This document shows, piece by piece, positions 25,010 through 39,818 of a DNA stretch of 64,000 bases. A program made the translations under genes and the position numbers. Every line of letters begins with the position of its first letter. The first letter of the stretch is position 1. Origin of the DNA: Neocallimastix lanati (nom. inval.) (lineage: Eukaryota > Neocallimastigomycota > Neocallimastigomycetes > Neocallimastigales > Neocallimastigaceae); NCBI GenBank assembly GCA_016946835.1, contig JACVTC010000112.1, positions 550,001 through 614,000 on the forward strand, in the 5' to 3' direction. Under the pieces are notes generated by a model. That model did no database searches and was not told the origin of the DNA. It was given only the letters and a program-made list of their open reading frames with translations.

Positions 25010-26900
25010 ATGTATTATTGATATTGTAATTATCTTTGGATAATTTGTCATAATTATTACAAGTATTATTGTATTATTGATACTGTAATTATCTTTGGAT
25101 AAATTGTCACGATTATTACTAGTGTTATTATCAGTATCAAAATTATTATTTATATTATTATTAATATTACTGTATTAATAATAACAGGAATACATTAACA
25201 TCATTATTAGAATTATTATTACTACTATTAACATTATTATTGATATTACTATTGTAATTGTTAAAAGTTTTCATTATTATTATTGAAAGTATTAGTATTA
25301 TTATATTTTTATCAAAGCTAATATTATTTATTTGAATATTACTGAATTGATTTCATGATATGGTGTAAAATTTGAAAAAATCAGAACAGACGGAGGAGAG
25401 GAGAAGTTCCCAGGAATATTCTTGAAAAAATACGAAAAAGAGAGATAAAAATAATTTTATTATTACAAAATTCATAAATCTTATAATCGGGGGGATTGGA
25501 ATCATACTCAATAAATATACTTGGTAGAGCGGAGTTATATAACTTTTTACGAAATTGTTTAGGGATGTAAAATAAAAACGTGTTTTTAAAATACACGAAA
25601 TTATAAGAAATCAACTTTTTTATTAAATAAAAAATCATAAGGTATTATAATTGTCAATACCTTTATGTGGAATATTATCTGGCTATTTGTTACAGGTCAT
25701 ATGATTAGATGCTCCAAAATCTAGAGTCAACTACATTCTGTGCGATTTTTCGTTTTATTATTAGAAAATATGATATTGCATTATTTCGTAATGCCACTAC
25801 ATGGATTTTCAAAAGAGGTTTTGTAATCTAAAACAAAAAAAAAAAAAAAAAAGAAAAAAATCGTTAAATATTTAATCTATTATTATCTGTTTCTGTTACT
25901 GTCATATTGGGTTGTTTTTTATTTATCTTTCCCCCTTTGCTTTTTGGTGAATTCTTGCGACATTATCTTCTTTATTTTATTGCCTTTTTTTTTTTTTTTT
26001 TTTTCAAAATGATAGAATTTTTGACAAAAGAAACATTTAATATTCCTTCTCAATTGTTTTTTTTTTTTTTTTTTTTTTAAAATTCTTTTTTTTAGGATAT
26101 CTTCTGAAGTCTTGACTTTTTATTTTTTTTCTTTTCCTTAACTTTAGGTAGTATTACTAAAAACATTATGTATTCATATCATCTTTCCTTTCTGTCTTTA
26201 TTCAATTTTTTTTAAGTCGTTCTCTATAAGAATGTGTGTATTCTTTGCAGTTTTTCTCTTCTTTTTTTGACAAAAATATTAAGACTTTGGTATTCTTTTA
26301 GTAAGAAATTAAATAATAATAAAACTTTTTTTTTGTGGTTGTTGTGACCACAACCTTCATATATTCTATCGTTTTGATATTTTTGCTTAATTTCGTTAAA
26401 AATATTGAAAAACTTGTTTTAGGGTTGTATCTTCCAACATTAATTTCATCGATCAGTTAGTTTCTTCTAGTTACATCATCTCCTATATGGATTTGCTGTA
26501 GCGTTTGCCAAATTTGATAGCGTATGAAGGATCCTGAATATCTTGTTGTATTTTTGGTCTTAATGTTTTCTTATTAAACTTTTTAATCTGGCGACTGTTT
26601 TTAAATCTTTTTTAGTTATCAATTCTCCATATTTAATTTTGTATTCAATGGAACAATTAAATCTTTTGGACTTTCCGTACCATTAACTATAGTAGTATGA
26701 TCTTTATCGACCCAAGCTACAAGATCCTAATATTATAATATACCTCTAATGAATAGTTGGTAGGTTATTACTTTCCAATTCATAGACAATTTTTCTTATT
26801 AGAATAGAGGAATCAAAAATTTTACTTTAAAGAACATTATCATTTCCAGTATTAGTAATACTAATGGTAGCAATTTCTGTTGTTTCTCTTGATTGCTTAT
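25010..26900 (-). pseudogene. Ty1/copia Gag-protease-integrase remnant (element B)
   Basis: Second decayed copia element on the minus strand, upstream of element A. Near 26,720 the frame reads DLVAWVDKDHTTIVNG, then a Gag middle region and a zinc-knuckle relic CFFCQKFYHFE near 26,020. The protease core GASNHMTCNK is at about 25,690-25,730; the residues before it are frameshifted. An 85-codon open stretch at 25,381-25,638 then matches the integrase C-terminus (PKQFRKKLYNSALPSIF, DYKIYEFCNN). Most of the integrase core is missing. Below it lies an Asn-rich linker with a tandem copy of about 61 bp (about 25,015-25,135). RT and RNase H are absent. Confidence 0.65.
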
Positions 26901-28288
26901 AAAATAATACTATATTAATAAATATTAAAATTAAAAAAAATTTTTTTCTTTTACCTAAATAAAATATCAATAATTACTATTGATTATATGTATTACATAT
27001 TATTTATTTATACTTTAGGTTTAAATACATTTATTATTTAACATTTATATTTAAGAAAAACATGTAAATGTCTTAAAATTTCATAATATATGTTATTTAA
27101 TATATATATATATATTTATTTTATTTTTTTTATTATTATTGAATGTTGGTAAATACATATATCATTAATATAAATTTAATTTCAAAATGTTTTAAAAATT
27201 TAAATTTAAATTTATTCAAATAATATATATATATATTTTATTAATATTTTATTATTTTATTATTATTATTATTATTTTATATTTTATTTATATATATATG
27301 ATAAAGATTAAATAATGACAAAACAAATATATATATATTTATTTAATTATAAAAAAAACTGATAACAGTTAATTATTAATTATTTTAAAATTTATAATTT
27401 CTATTATTAATTCAAAAATAAATAGTTAATATTTACAAGTACTAAATAATAAATTAATAAAAATTATATTAATAAAAAAATAAAGGTTATTATTATATAT
27501 AAAATTTTCCTTTCCTTTTATTTTTAATATGATAAGAGAAATATATAATTTATATTAGAATAAACAAGTATCGAAGAAAAGGAAGTTCATGCTACTTAAA
27601 TGTATTTGATTCTTGACATATTATTTTATCTTTAATTTTTTATATCATCTACAATTGAATAAATTAGAATACAAAAAAAGAAAATAAATAAATTTTTTAA
27701 CTAAATTTTTTTTTAAATTATTAGTTTCTTTTGTTTTTTTTATTTAACGTATTTAATAATAATAATAATTGCAATATTAATTATAATGAAAAAAAGCAAA
27801 ATAAAACATAAAAAAAGAAGTTGAATATATTTTAATTTTATTTTATTATTAATATGATAATAAAAATGTATATTTTTTTATTAAAATACAATAAAATGTA
27901 TAAATTCTTAATTATTTAAAAAAAAAAAAAAAAAAAAAGAGGAAAAAAAAATTTTTTTATTATAGTGACTTTCTAATATATCTTTGATTTATTTATTATT
28001 TTTTATTTATTTTATGGTATTTTATGATATATTATATTATTCATAATATAATAATTAATTTATAAAATTATATTATTTCTTTTTATTTACTATTATTATT
28101 ATTATTATTATTATTTAAATGCTTGTAGGTAACTCTTAAATATTTATATCAAAAATTTTATTTTAAATATTTGGTCACGTAAATTAAAAGTGATTAAAAG
28201 GTTATTGTAACCATTTATACTATAAAAAAAATAATTTTTAAATCAAATTTATGTGAAAATAATTGTAAAAATGTTAAAATTAAAAAAT

Positions 28289-28335
<47 letters not shown>

Positions 28336-28821
28336 AGATATTACTAAATTCTATATATCATATTATAAAAAAAATTAAAATTATATAAAATATTAATCAA
28401 GATTTCTTAAAATATAAGAAAATAAATATTTGAGGGAGATGTTTAAATATAATGGAAAAGACCTTTGTCGTATATTAAATATAAAATAAAATTAAAGATT
28501 AATACACTAATTTTAATAATGAAATATTAACAGATAACTAAATATAATAACTCTTTAAGAAAATTAGTCATTTAGGGTAGTAATAAATTGATTAATCATC
28601 AATAAATAATCTATAGTAATTGATCATTAAAAAAAAATTAGTTGATCATTAATTAACAATGTTATTATAAATCTGTCATAGTCTTTTTTTTCTAAAACTT
28701 ATAAAAAAGTAATTAATTAATTTAACATCTAATTATATATTTTAAAATTTATTTAATTATTCAATTTGTTATTTATACTATGATATCTTGTTTAAATCTT
28801 TAAAAATAATTTATTATAAGG
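26901..28821. other. AT-rich intergenic DNA
   Basis: A/T-only sequence with an A run at about 28,289-28,334; no gene seen. Confidence 0.75.
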
Positions 28822-31800
28822 AAATAAAATAAAATAAAATAAAATAAATAGTAGAATATTAAATATAAAGTACAGATTGAATAAAATAAAATAAAATAAA
28901 TAGTAGAATATTAAATATAAAGTACAGATTGAATAAAATAAAATAAAATAAATAGTAGAATATTAAATATAAAGTACAGATTGAATAAAATAAAATAAAA
29001 TAAAATAAAATAAAATAAAATAAAATAAAATAAAATAAAATAAAATAAAATAAAATAAAATAAAATAAATAGTAGAATATTAAATATAAAGTACAGATTG
29101 AATAAAATAAAATAAAATAAAATAAAATAAAATAAAATAAAATAAAATAAAATAAAATAAAATAAAATAAAATAAATAGTAGAATATTAAATATAAAGTA
29201 CAGATTGAATAAAATAAAATAAAATAAAATAAATAGTAGAATATTAAATATAAAGTACAGATTGAATAAAATAAAGTAAAATAAAATAAATAGTAGAATA
29301 TTAAATATAAAGTACAGATTGAATAAAATAAAATAAAATAAAATAAATAGTAGAATATTAAATATAAAGTACAGATTGAATAAAATAAAATAAAATAAAA
29401 TAAATAGTAGAATATTAAATATAAAGTACAGATTGAATAAAATAAAATAAAATAAAATAAATAGTAGAATATTAAATATAAAGTACAGATTGAATAAAAT
29501 AAAATAAAATAAAATAAATAGTAGAATATTAAATATAAAGTACAGATTGAATAAAATAAAATAAAATAAAATAAATAGTAGAATATTAAATATAAAGTAC
29601 AGATTGAATAAAATAAAATAAAATAGAATAAATAGTAGAATATTAAATATAAAGTACAGATTGAATAAAATAAAATAAAATAAAATAAATAGTAGAATAT
29701 TAAATATAAAGTACAGATTGAATAAAATAAAATAAAATAAAATAAATAGTAGAATATTAAATATAAAGTACAGATTGAATAAAATAAAATAAAATAAAAT
29801 AAATAGTAGAATATTAAATATAAAGTACAGATTGAATAAAATAAAATAAAATAAAATAAAATAAATTACAGATTGAATAAAATAAAATAAAATAAAATAA
29901 AATAAATTACAGATTGAATAAAATAAAATAAAATAAAATAAAATAAATTACAGATTGAATAAAATAAAATAAAATAAAATAAAATAAAATAAATAGTAGA
30001 ATATTAAATATAAAGTACAGATTGAATAAAATAAAATAAAATAAAATAAAATAAATAGTAGAATATTAAATATAAAGTACAGATTGAATAAAATAAAATA
30101 AAATAAAATAAATAGTAGAATATTAAATATAAAGTACAGATTGAATAAAATAAAATAAAATAAAATAAAATAAATAGTAGAATATTAAATATAAAGTACA
30201 GATTGAATAAAATAAAATAAAATAAAATAAAATAAAATAAAATAAAATAAAATAAAATAAAATAAAATAAAATAAAATAAAATAAATAGTAGAATATTAA
30301 ATATAAAGTACAGATTGAATAAAATAAAATAAAATAAAATAAAATAAAATAAAATAAAATAAAATAAAATAAAATAAAATAAATAGTAGAATATTAAATA
30401 TAAAGTACAGATTGAATAAAATAAAATAAAATAAAATAAAATAAAATAAAATAAAATAAAATGAAATAAAATAAAATAAATAGTAGAATATTAAATATAA
30501 AGTACAGATTGAATAAAATAAAATAAAATAAAATAAAATAAATAGTAAAATATTAAATATAAAGTACAGATTGAATAAAATAAAATAAAATAAAATAAAT
30601 AGTAGAATATTAAATATAAAGTACAGATTGAATAAAATAAAATAAAATAAAATAAAATAAAATAAATAGTAAAATATTAAATATAAAGTACAGATTGAAT
30701 AAAATAAAATAAAATAAAATAAAATAAATAGTAGAATATTAAATATAAAGTACAGATTGAATAAAATAAAATAAAATAAAATAAAATAAATAGTAGAATA
30801 TTAAATATAAAGTACAGATTGAATAAAATAAAATAAAATAAAATAAAATAAAATAAAATAAAATAAAATAAAATAAAATAAAATAAAATAAAATAAAATA
30901 AAATAAAATAAAATAAAATAAAATAAAATAAAATAAAATAAAATAAAATAAATAAAATAAAATAAAATAAAATAAAATAAAATAAAATAAAATAAAATAA
31001 AATAAAATAAAATAAAATAAATAAAATAAAATAAAATAAAATAAAATAAAATAAAATAAAATAAAATAAATAAAATAAAATAAAATAAAATAAAATAAAT
31101 AAAATAAAATAAAATAAAATAAAATAAAATAAAATAAAATAAAATAAAATAAATAAAATAAAATAAAATAAATAAAATAAAATAAAATAAAATAAAATAA
31201 AATAAAATAAATAAAATAAAATAAAATAAAATAAAATAAAATAAAATAAATAGTAGAATATTAAATATAAAGTACAGATTGAATAAAATAAAATAAAATA
31301 AAATAAATAGTAGAATATTAAATATAAAGTACAGATTGAATAAAATAAAATAAAATAAAATAAATAGTAGAATATTAAATATAAAGTACAGATTGAATAA
31401 AATAAAATAAAATAAAATAAAATAAATTACAGATTGAATAAAATAAAATAAAATAAAATAAAATAAATTACAGATTGAATAAAATAAAATAAAATAAAAT
31501 AAAATAAATTACAGATTGAATAAAATAAAATAAAATAAAATAAAATAAAATAAAATAAATAGTAGAATATTAAATATAAAGTACAGATTGAATAAAATAA
31601 AATAAAATAAAATAAAATAAATAGTAGAATATTAAATATAAAGTACAGATTGAATAAAATAAAATAAAATAAAATAAATAGTAGAATATTAAATATAAAG
31701 TACAGATTGAATAAAATAAAATAAAATAAAATAAAATAAAATAAAATAAAATAAAATAAAATAAAATAAAATAAAATAAAATAAAATAAAATAAAATAAA

Positions 31801-34800
31801 ATAAAATAAAATAAAATAAAATAAAATAAAATAAAATAAAATAAAATAAAATAAAATAAATAGTAGAATATTAAATATAAAGTACAGATTGAATAAAATA
31901 AAATAAAATAAAATAAAATAAAATAAAATAAAATAAAATAAAATAAAATAAAATAAATAGTAGAATATTAAATATAAAGTACAGATTGAATAAAATAAAA
32001 TAAAATAAAATAAAATAAAATAAAATAAAATAAAATAAAATGAAATAAAATAAAATAAATAGTAGAATATTAAATATAAAGTACAGATTGAATAAAATAA
32101 AATAAAATAAAATAAAATAAATAGTAAAATATTAAATATAAAGTACAGATTGAATAAAATAAAATAAAATAAAATAAATAGTAGAATATTAAATATAAAG
32201 TACAGATTGAATAAAATAAAATAAAATAAAATAAAATAAAATAAATAGTAAAATATTAAATATAAAGTACAGATTGAATAAAATAAAATAAAATAAAATA
32301 AAATAAATAGTAGAATATTAAATATAAAGTACAGATTGAATAAAATAAAATAAAATAAAATAAAATAAAATAAAATAAAATAAAATAAAATAAAATAAAA
32401 TAAAATAAAATAAAATAAAATAAAATAAAATAAAATAAAATAAAATAAAATAAAATAAAATAAAATAAAATAAAATAAAATAAAATAAAATAAAATAAAA
32501 TAAAATAAAATAAAATAAAATAAAATAAAATAAAATAAAATAAAATAAAATAAAATAAAATAAAATAAAATAAAATAAAATAAAATAAAATAAAATAAAA
32601 TAAAATAAAATAAAATAAAATAAAATAAAATAAAATAAAATAAAATAAAATAAAATAAAATAATAAATAGTAGAATATTAAATATAAAGTACAGATTGAA
32701 TAAAATAAAATAAAATAAAATAAATAGTAGAATATTAAATATAAAGTACAGATTGAATAAAATAAAATAAAATAAAATAAATAGTAGAATATTAAATATA
32801 AAGTACAGATTGAATAAAATAAAATAAAATAAAATAAAATAAATTACAGATTGAATAAAATAAAATAAAATAAAATAAAATAAATTACAGATTGAATAAA
32901 ATAAAATAAAATAAAATAAAATAAATTACAGATTGAATAAAATAAAATAAAATAAAATAAAATAAAATAAATAGTAGAATATTAAATATAAAGTACAGAT
33001 TGAATAAAATAAAATAAAATAAAATAAAATAAATAGTAGAATATTAAATATAAAGTACAGATTGAATAAAATAAAATAAAATAAAATAAATAGTAGAATA
33101 TTAAATATAAAGTACAGATTGAATAAAATAAAATAAAATAAAATAAAATAAATAGTAGAATATTAAATATAAAGTACAGATTGAATAAAATAAAATAAAA
33201 TAAAATAAAATAAAATAAAATAAAATAAAATAAAATAAAATAAAATAAAATAAAATAAAATAAAATAAATAGTAGAATATTAAATATAAAGTACAGATTG
33301 AATAAAATAAAATAAAATAAAATAAAATAAAATAAAATAAAATAAAATAAAATAAAATAAAATAAAATAAATAGTAGAATATTAAATATAAAGTACAGAT
33401 TGAATAAAATAAAATAAAATAAAATAAAATAAAATAAAATAAAATAAAATGAAATAAAATAAAATAAATAGTAGAATATTAAATATAAAGTACAGATTGA
33501 ATAAAATAAAATAAAATAAAATAAAATAAATAGTAAAATATTAAATATAAAGTACAGATTGAATAAAATAAAATAAAATAAAATAAATAGTAGAATATTA
33601 AATATAAAGTACAGATTGAATAAAATAAAATAAAATAAAATAAAATAAAATAAATAGTAAAATATTAAATATAAAGTACAGATTGAATAAAATAAAATAA
33701 AATAAAATAAAATAAATAGTAGAATATTAAATATAAAGTACAGATTGAATAAAATAAAATAAAATAAAATAAAATAAAATAAAATAAAATAAAATAAAAT
33801 AAAATAAAATAAAATAAAATAAAATAAAATAAAATAAAATAAAATAAAATAAAATAAAATAAAATAAAATAAAATAAAATAAAATAAAATAAAATAAAAT
33901 AAAATAAAATAAAATAAAATAAAATAAAATAAAATAAAATAAAATAAAATAAAATAAAATAAAATAAAATAAAATAAAATAAAATAAAATAAAATAAAAT
34001 AAAATAAAATAAAATAAAATAAAATAAAATAAAATAAAATAAAATAAAATAAAATAAAATAAAATAAAATAAATAGTAGAATATTAAATATAAAGTACAG
34101 ATTGAATAAAATAAAATAAAATAAAATAAATAGTAGAATATTAAATATAAAGTACAGATTGAATAAAATAAAATGAAATAAAATAAAATAAAATAAAATA
34201 AAATAAAATAAATAGTAGAATATTAAATATAAAGTACAGATTGAATAAAATAAAATAAAATAAAATAAATAGTAGAATATTAAATATAAAGTACAGATTG
34301 AATAAAATAAAATAAAATAAAATAAAATAAAATAAAATAAAATAAAATAAAATAAAATAAAATAAAATAAATAGTAGAATATTAAATATAAAGTACAGAT
34401 TGAATAAAATAAAATAAAATAAAATAAAATAAAATAAAATAAAATAAAATAAAATAAAATAAATAGTAGAATATTAAATATAAAGTACAGATTGAATAAA
34501 ATAAAATAAAATAAAATAAAATAAAATAAAATAAAATAAAATAAAATAAAATAAAATAAAATAAAATAAAATAAAATAAAATAAAATAAAATAAAATAAA
34601 ATAAAATAAAATAAAATAAAATAAAATAAAATAAATAGTAGAATATTAAATATAAAGTACAGATTGAATAAAATAAAATAAAATAAAATAAAATAAAATA
34701 AAATAAAATAAAATAAAATAAAATAAAATAAAATAAAATAAAATAAAATAAAATAAAATAAAATAAAATAAAATAAAATAAAATAAAATAAAATAAAATA

Positions 34801-35006
34801 AAATAAAATAAAATAAAATAAAATAAAATAAAATAAAATAAAATAAAATAAAATAAAATAAAATAAAATAAAATAAAATAAAATAAATAGTAGAATATTA
34901 AATATAAAGTACAGATTGAATAAAATAAGATAAAATAAAATAAAAAGGATTGAAATATGAATGTAAAGTACAGATTGAATAAAATAAAATAAAATAAAAT
35001 AAAATA
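28822..35006. repeat. Composite satellite: (AAAAT)n tracts punctuated by a conserved block of about 31 bp
   Basis: A 6.2-kb array. The block begins TAGTAGAATATTAAATATAA and ends AGTACAGATTG, about 31 bp in all. I count about 63 copies, first at 28,849 and last at 34,888, all in one orientation and nearly identical. Between blocks are AAAAT repeats whose number varies, so most spacings differ by multiples of 5: 52 bp at the left edge, a regular 57 bp from 29,291 to 29,804, and single tracts of up to about 400 bp (30,820-31,250; 32,340-32,660; 33,745-34,070). Nine shortened blocks (only TTACAGATTG) occur as three sets of three near 29,866, 31,427 and 32,844. Rare variants (AGTAAAATATT, a G in one pentamer) recur at matching places. 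No coding capacity. Confidence 0.95.
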
Positions 35007-35384
35007 AAAAAAAAAAAAAAAAAAAAAAAAGTGAAATTATTTTAAGGAAGTAAAATATTTATTTATATTATGAAATAAAATTTATAAATGTTTTGTAGAT
35101 ATAATTAGAGATTTATACTTTTCTCCACTGATTTCACCCACAATAACACATTTATGTTATCTTTTTTAAAAGATTAACTAATTTCAATGTTTGCTTATCT
35201 AATTAAGTTCTCTATTCAATATGGACTTTTTATTATTTATCATAATTAAAAAAAACAAAAAAAAAATTTTTTTTTTTTTTTGATCACTACTAATGAATAA
35301 CAAGGAATTATATTTAAGGTTTTAATCATTACTTGATTTACCAAAGATTAAAAAAAAATCAGCTGACTTTTTTTACCTTTCTAT

Positions 35385-35785
35385 TATTATTATTTATTAT
35401 TTATTATTTATTTATTACTTATTATTTATTTATTATTTATTATTTATTATTTATTTATTTATTTATTTATTATTTATTATTTATTATTTATTATTTATTA
35501 TTTATTATTTATTATTTATTATTTATTATTTATTATTTATTATTTATTATTTATTATTTATTTATTATTTATTATTTATTTATTATTTATTATTTATTTA
35601 TTATTTATTATTTATTTATTATTTATTATTTATTTATTACTTATTATTTATTTATTATTTATTATTTATTATTTATTTATTTATTTATTATTTATTATTT
35701 ATTATTTATTATTTATTATTTATTATTTATTATTTATTATTTATTATTTATTATTTATTATTTATTATTTATTATTATTATTATA
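35385..35785. repeat. TTATTTA heptamer array
   Basis: About 400 bp of TTATTTA units with interspersed TTTA. The 155-codon open frame across it (Leu/Ile/Tyr repeats) is an artefact. Confidence 0.9.
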
Positions 35786-36278
35786 ATTACATTTTATTAA
35801 AATAATATTTATATATTGAATAAATATAAACTATAATAATTAAAATCATTTTAAATAAATTAAAAAAAAAAAATTATTCATAAAAGTTTAACTGATAAAT
35901 TATGAATAAATAAATTGATTTACAATAAATCAGTGATTTGTGTAACATTAACTTTATAAAACATATCTTCATTTATTTAAAAAAATAATAAATTTTTTTA
36001 GGGGAAAATAGAGTTAACCTTAAAGCAATGATTATTTTTATTTTGAAGAAGAATAAGGATTATTAGTAGTTAATATTGTATTTTTAGTTGTTAATAAAAC
36101 CATTAAATTTTATATTATATATTGTTAATAAAAATAATTAACAATATATTTTTATTAATTTTTATTAATAATTTATTGTATTTACTATGTATTAATATAT
36201 AAATATCAAATAAAATTTAAACTGACTAATTTTTAAAATTAATAGCTTAATTTATTTGGAATATGTCCCAAAGAACAA

Positions 36279-36326
<48 letters not shown>

Positions 36327-36374
36327 AGAATTATAATTAATGATAAAATAATAATGAAATAATAATAAAATTGT

Positions 36375-36411
<37 letters not shown>

Positions 36412-36970
36412 ATATAGGATAATACTATGTAACCTTATTAATTAATGTAATAATAATTTTTTTTTTCCCTCAAATTTAAATTTATACTAGAAATAAAATA
36501 TAATTAAAACGACAAAAAATAAAATAACAGCATCAATAATAAAAATAAAATATTTATAAAATATATATAATTTAATTAAGAGTAAAATAAACACCAAGAT
36601 TTTTTAATAAAAAATAGTTTTTATTTAATTATGGTTTAATTTTTTTTTTTTTTTTTTTTTTTTTGCTTTTTTATACTTTTCCTTTGCTAACCTATTTAAT
36701 TCTATATAATTTATATTACATATTTCACTTTATTCAGAAAAAAAATAATTATAATAAAGGATATTTTAAAAAGTTTCATATATAATAATGATTATAATAA
36801 TGATAAATATGATTAATTGATTTCTCACAGTTGTGTTAATTTAACTATATAACTAATTCTCACAATTATTAATTTATATCATAAAAAAGATTCATGTAAT
36901 TCATTAGGTTTTTAATTATAAAAAATTCTCACATAAATTTAAAAATATATTAATATTATTATTTTTTATT

Positions 36971-37017
<47 letters not shown>

Positions 37018-38528
37018 TTATTCCCTAGTGAATAATGATATAGCTTCAATTATTTTCTGTAATATTAATTAAACAAATAAGCATATTATAACTAAAATAA
37101 ATAGATATCTTTTGATTAAATCATCTACCTTTTCTATAAGTGGTGTACCATTATGTATATACTAACAATATCAGCATTGAAATTATTAAATATAAAAAAT
37201 AAAGAATAAAATAAAACAATATAAAAAAAATATTTATAAGTCTAACGATCAATTTATTCAATTTAGTCCATTATTAATAATTTTTAATAACTGAAATAAA
37301 AAATAAAAAAATTATATTTTTATAAGAATATTTTTTTATAGTTAGAATTAAACTATTTAAGTCTTCCTATCATTTAAATTTGTATCATTCCCATAATAAT
37401 AATAATTTTATCATTATTATAATTAAATAGAATTTTTCCCAAAAATTCAAAAAACAACAGTAATAAAATTATTAGGGATTTTATGGATTCTATGACTAAT
37501 GAATTGAAATGAATAATACGAATAATTATTTTATATTAATTGGAAAATAATAATAATAATTAGTGTCATTTAATTTTTTTTTTTTCTTAATTAAAAATTA
37601 CACTAATATGATCTTTACTTCAAATTATTTAATATTTTATAATTATTAAATTATCTTAACTTTTTTTTTTTTTTTTTTTTTTTTTATAAAAAAAAAAAAA
37701 ATTTCAAAATTTTAAATATTATATATAATTGTATTTAAATTAATCTTATATTAATTGGAAAAATTACTGATAAAAAATAAATATTGTATACTTTAAATAT
37801 ATTTAATTTATTATTGTTAATAATAAATAATGATATTGTAATGTAAATCAACTTTTTTTAAATATTATTGATTTTTGATATAAATTAAAGTTAAATTACA
37901 ATTATATTATATAATCAATAATATTATTATAGACAATCAAAAGTAATTTATATATATAATAAAATTCAAATATTAAACTTTATTTATAATATATTTTTTA
38001 GTTAATTTTTTTTAATATATTTAAAGTTCATGATTATATATGCAACAAAATTAAATTTAAACTAATTATGTAATTCTTTTAATAATATAATATTAAATAC
38101 ATTATTCAATTCAATATGAAGTGGCGCTAAAAATTTTAATACATAAATAAATGAATAAATAATAATAACATATTTATAACAATAAATATAAAATATTTTC
38201 ATAGCATTATATATATTTGGTATTTTAAAAAGACGGAATACGTAATACTTATTTAAAATATAAAAGAATTAAAAAATTAAAAAAAAAAAAGATAATTGAT
38301 TATATAAAAATATTTAATTATTTGCATAGTAATTATATATCATTTGAATCAATAGGAATCAATGAGTTTTTAAATTATTATAAACTTAATAATTGCTATT
38401 TATATATTTATATATTGAAATATTTATAAAAAATCATTGTAAAAAATCATTTGTATATTTGAAAAAACAGGTTATTTACTAAATAAATATATAAATTAAA
38501 TTTAATAAATGCGATTTATGTTCGGAAG

Positions 38529-38680
<152 letters not shown>

Positions 38681-38882
38681 ATTTTAATATTTTATATATG
38701 ACTATATGTTTTTTAATAACATTACTATTAATAAAATTTGAAGGATGAAATTAATAAAATTATAACTCTATCATGTTTACTATATAATATTAATTTTGAT
38801 ATTAATAATTATTAATTACAATTTTTTAATTATAAAATTATTTATTTATTTATTTATTATTTATTTATTTATTTATTTATTT

Positions 38883-38919
<37 letters not shown>

Positions 38920-39818
38920 AAAGTATTACTGAAATATTAAAAAATAAAAATATTTAGTTATTTGATATTAACAAAAATTATATATTATTTATTTATTTAA
39001 AATTGTAAAAAAATTAATATGAAGTGGCGTTAAATTACAATTTTTACAAACCATTTTCCGATTCAATTAAAATGGTATACATTATATTATTTATTAAATA
39101 AAAAAAAATATATAAATTTACATTTAAGGATAAATTAAAAATGTAATTCATATGGAAAATTATTTTATATTTTAATAAAAGGTATAATTAAATGAAAATC
39201 ATGATAATAATATATATGAGATAGTCATAATTATTATAAATTAAAAAGATAAAAGTTTAATATTATTAGTTTATTAAGCTTTATTAATGACTGAATTAGA
39301 GCGTATAACATATTATTTTAATATATATTTATATTTGGAAAAAAAAATTTATATATCTCTCTATTATTATTAATGCCGTTTCTATTTTTATACTTTTATA
39401 GTTCAAAGACTTAAAGGATAAAATTTTCCAATTAAATCTAAATAATATTATAATATTATTTTTAATATATTGACCATTAAACCTTAATTAATAATATATT
39501 AAATACATAATTGTTATTTTATTCTAAATTAATAATATAAACTATATAAATTAACTAAATTTACCTGAAAAAAAAAGAAAAAAAGTTCTAGTAAATATGT
39601 TATAATAAAATATTCAGTTCAGATTGTTTATTTTAATTATATATACTAGATTTTGATAATTATAAAATATTTTTATAGATAATTTAAACTTGAAATATTC
39701 AAACATATTATTCAAAAATATAAGAATTATATATTAATTTGAACAATCAATAAAAAAATATAAAGACATAAATTATATAAATAAAAAAAAAATAAATAAA
39801 AAATATATATATATAAAG

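Noticed and set aside
28822-35006. CRISPR-like appearance of the satellite (repeated block with spacers)
   Set aside because: Spacers are all the same pentamer repeat and vary in length by multiples of 5; no unique spacers, no cas genes, eukaryotic context.
35333-35800. 155-codon open frame
   Set aside because: Leu/Ile/Tyr repeat produced by the TTATTTA array.
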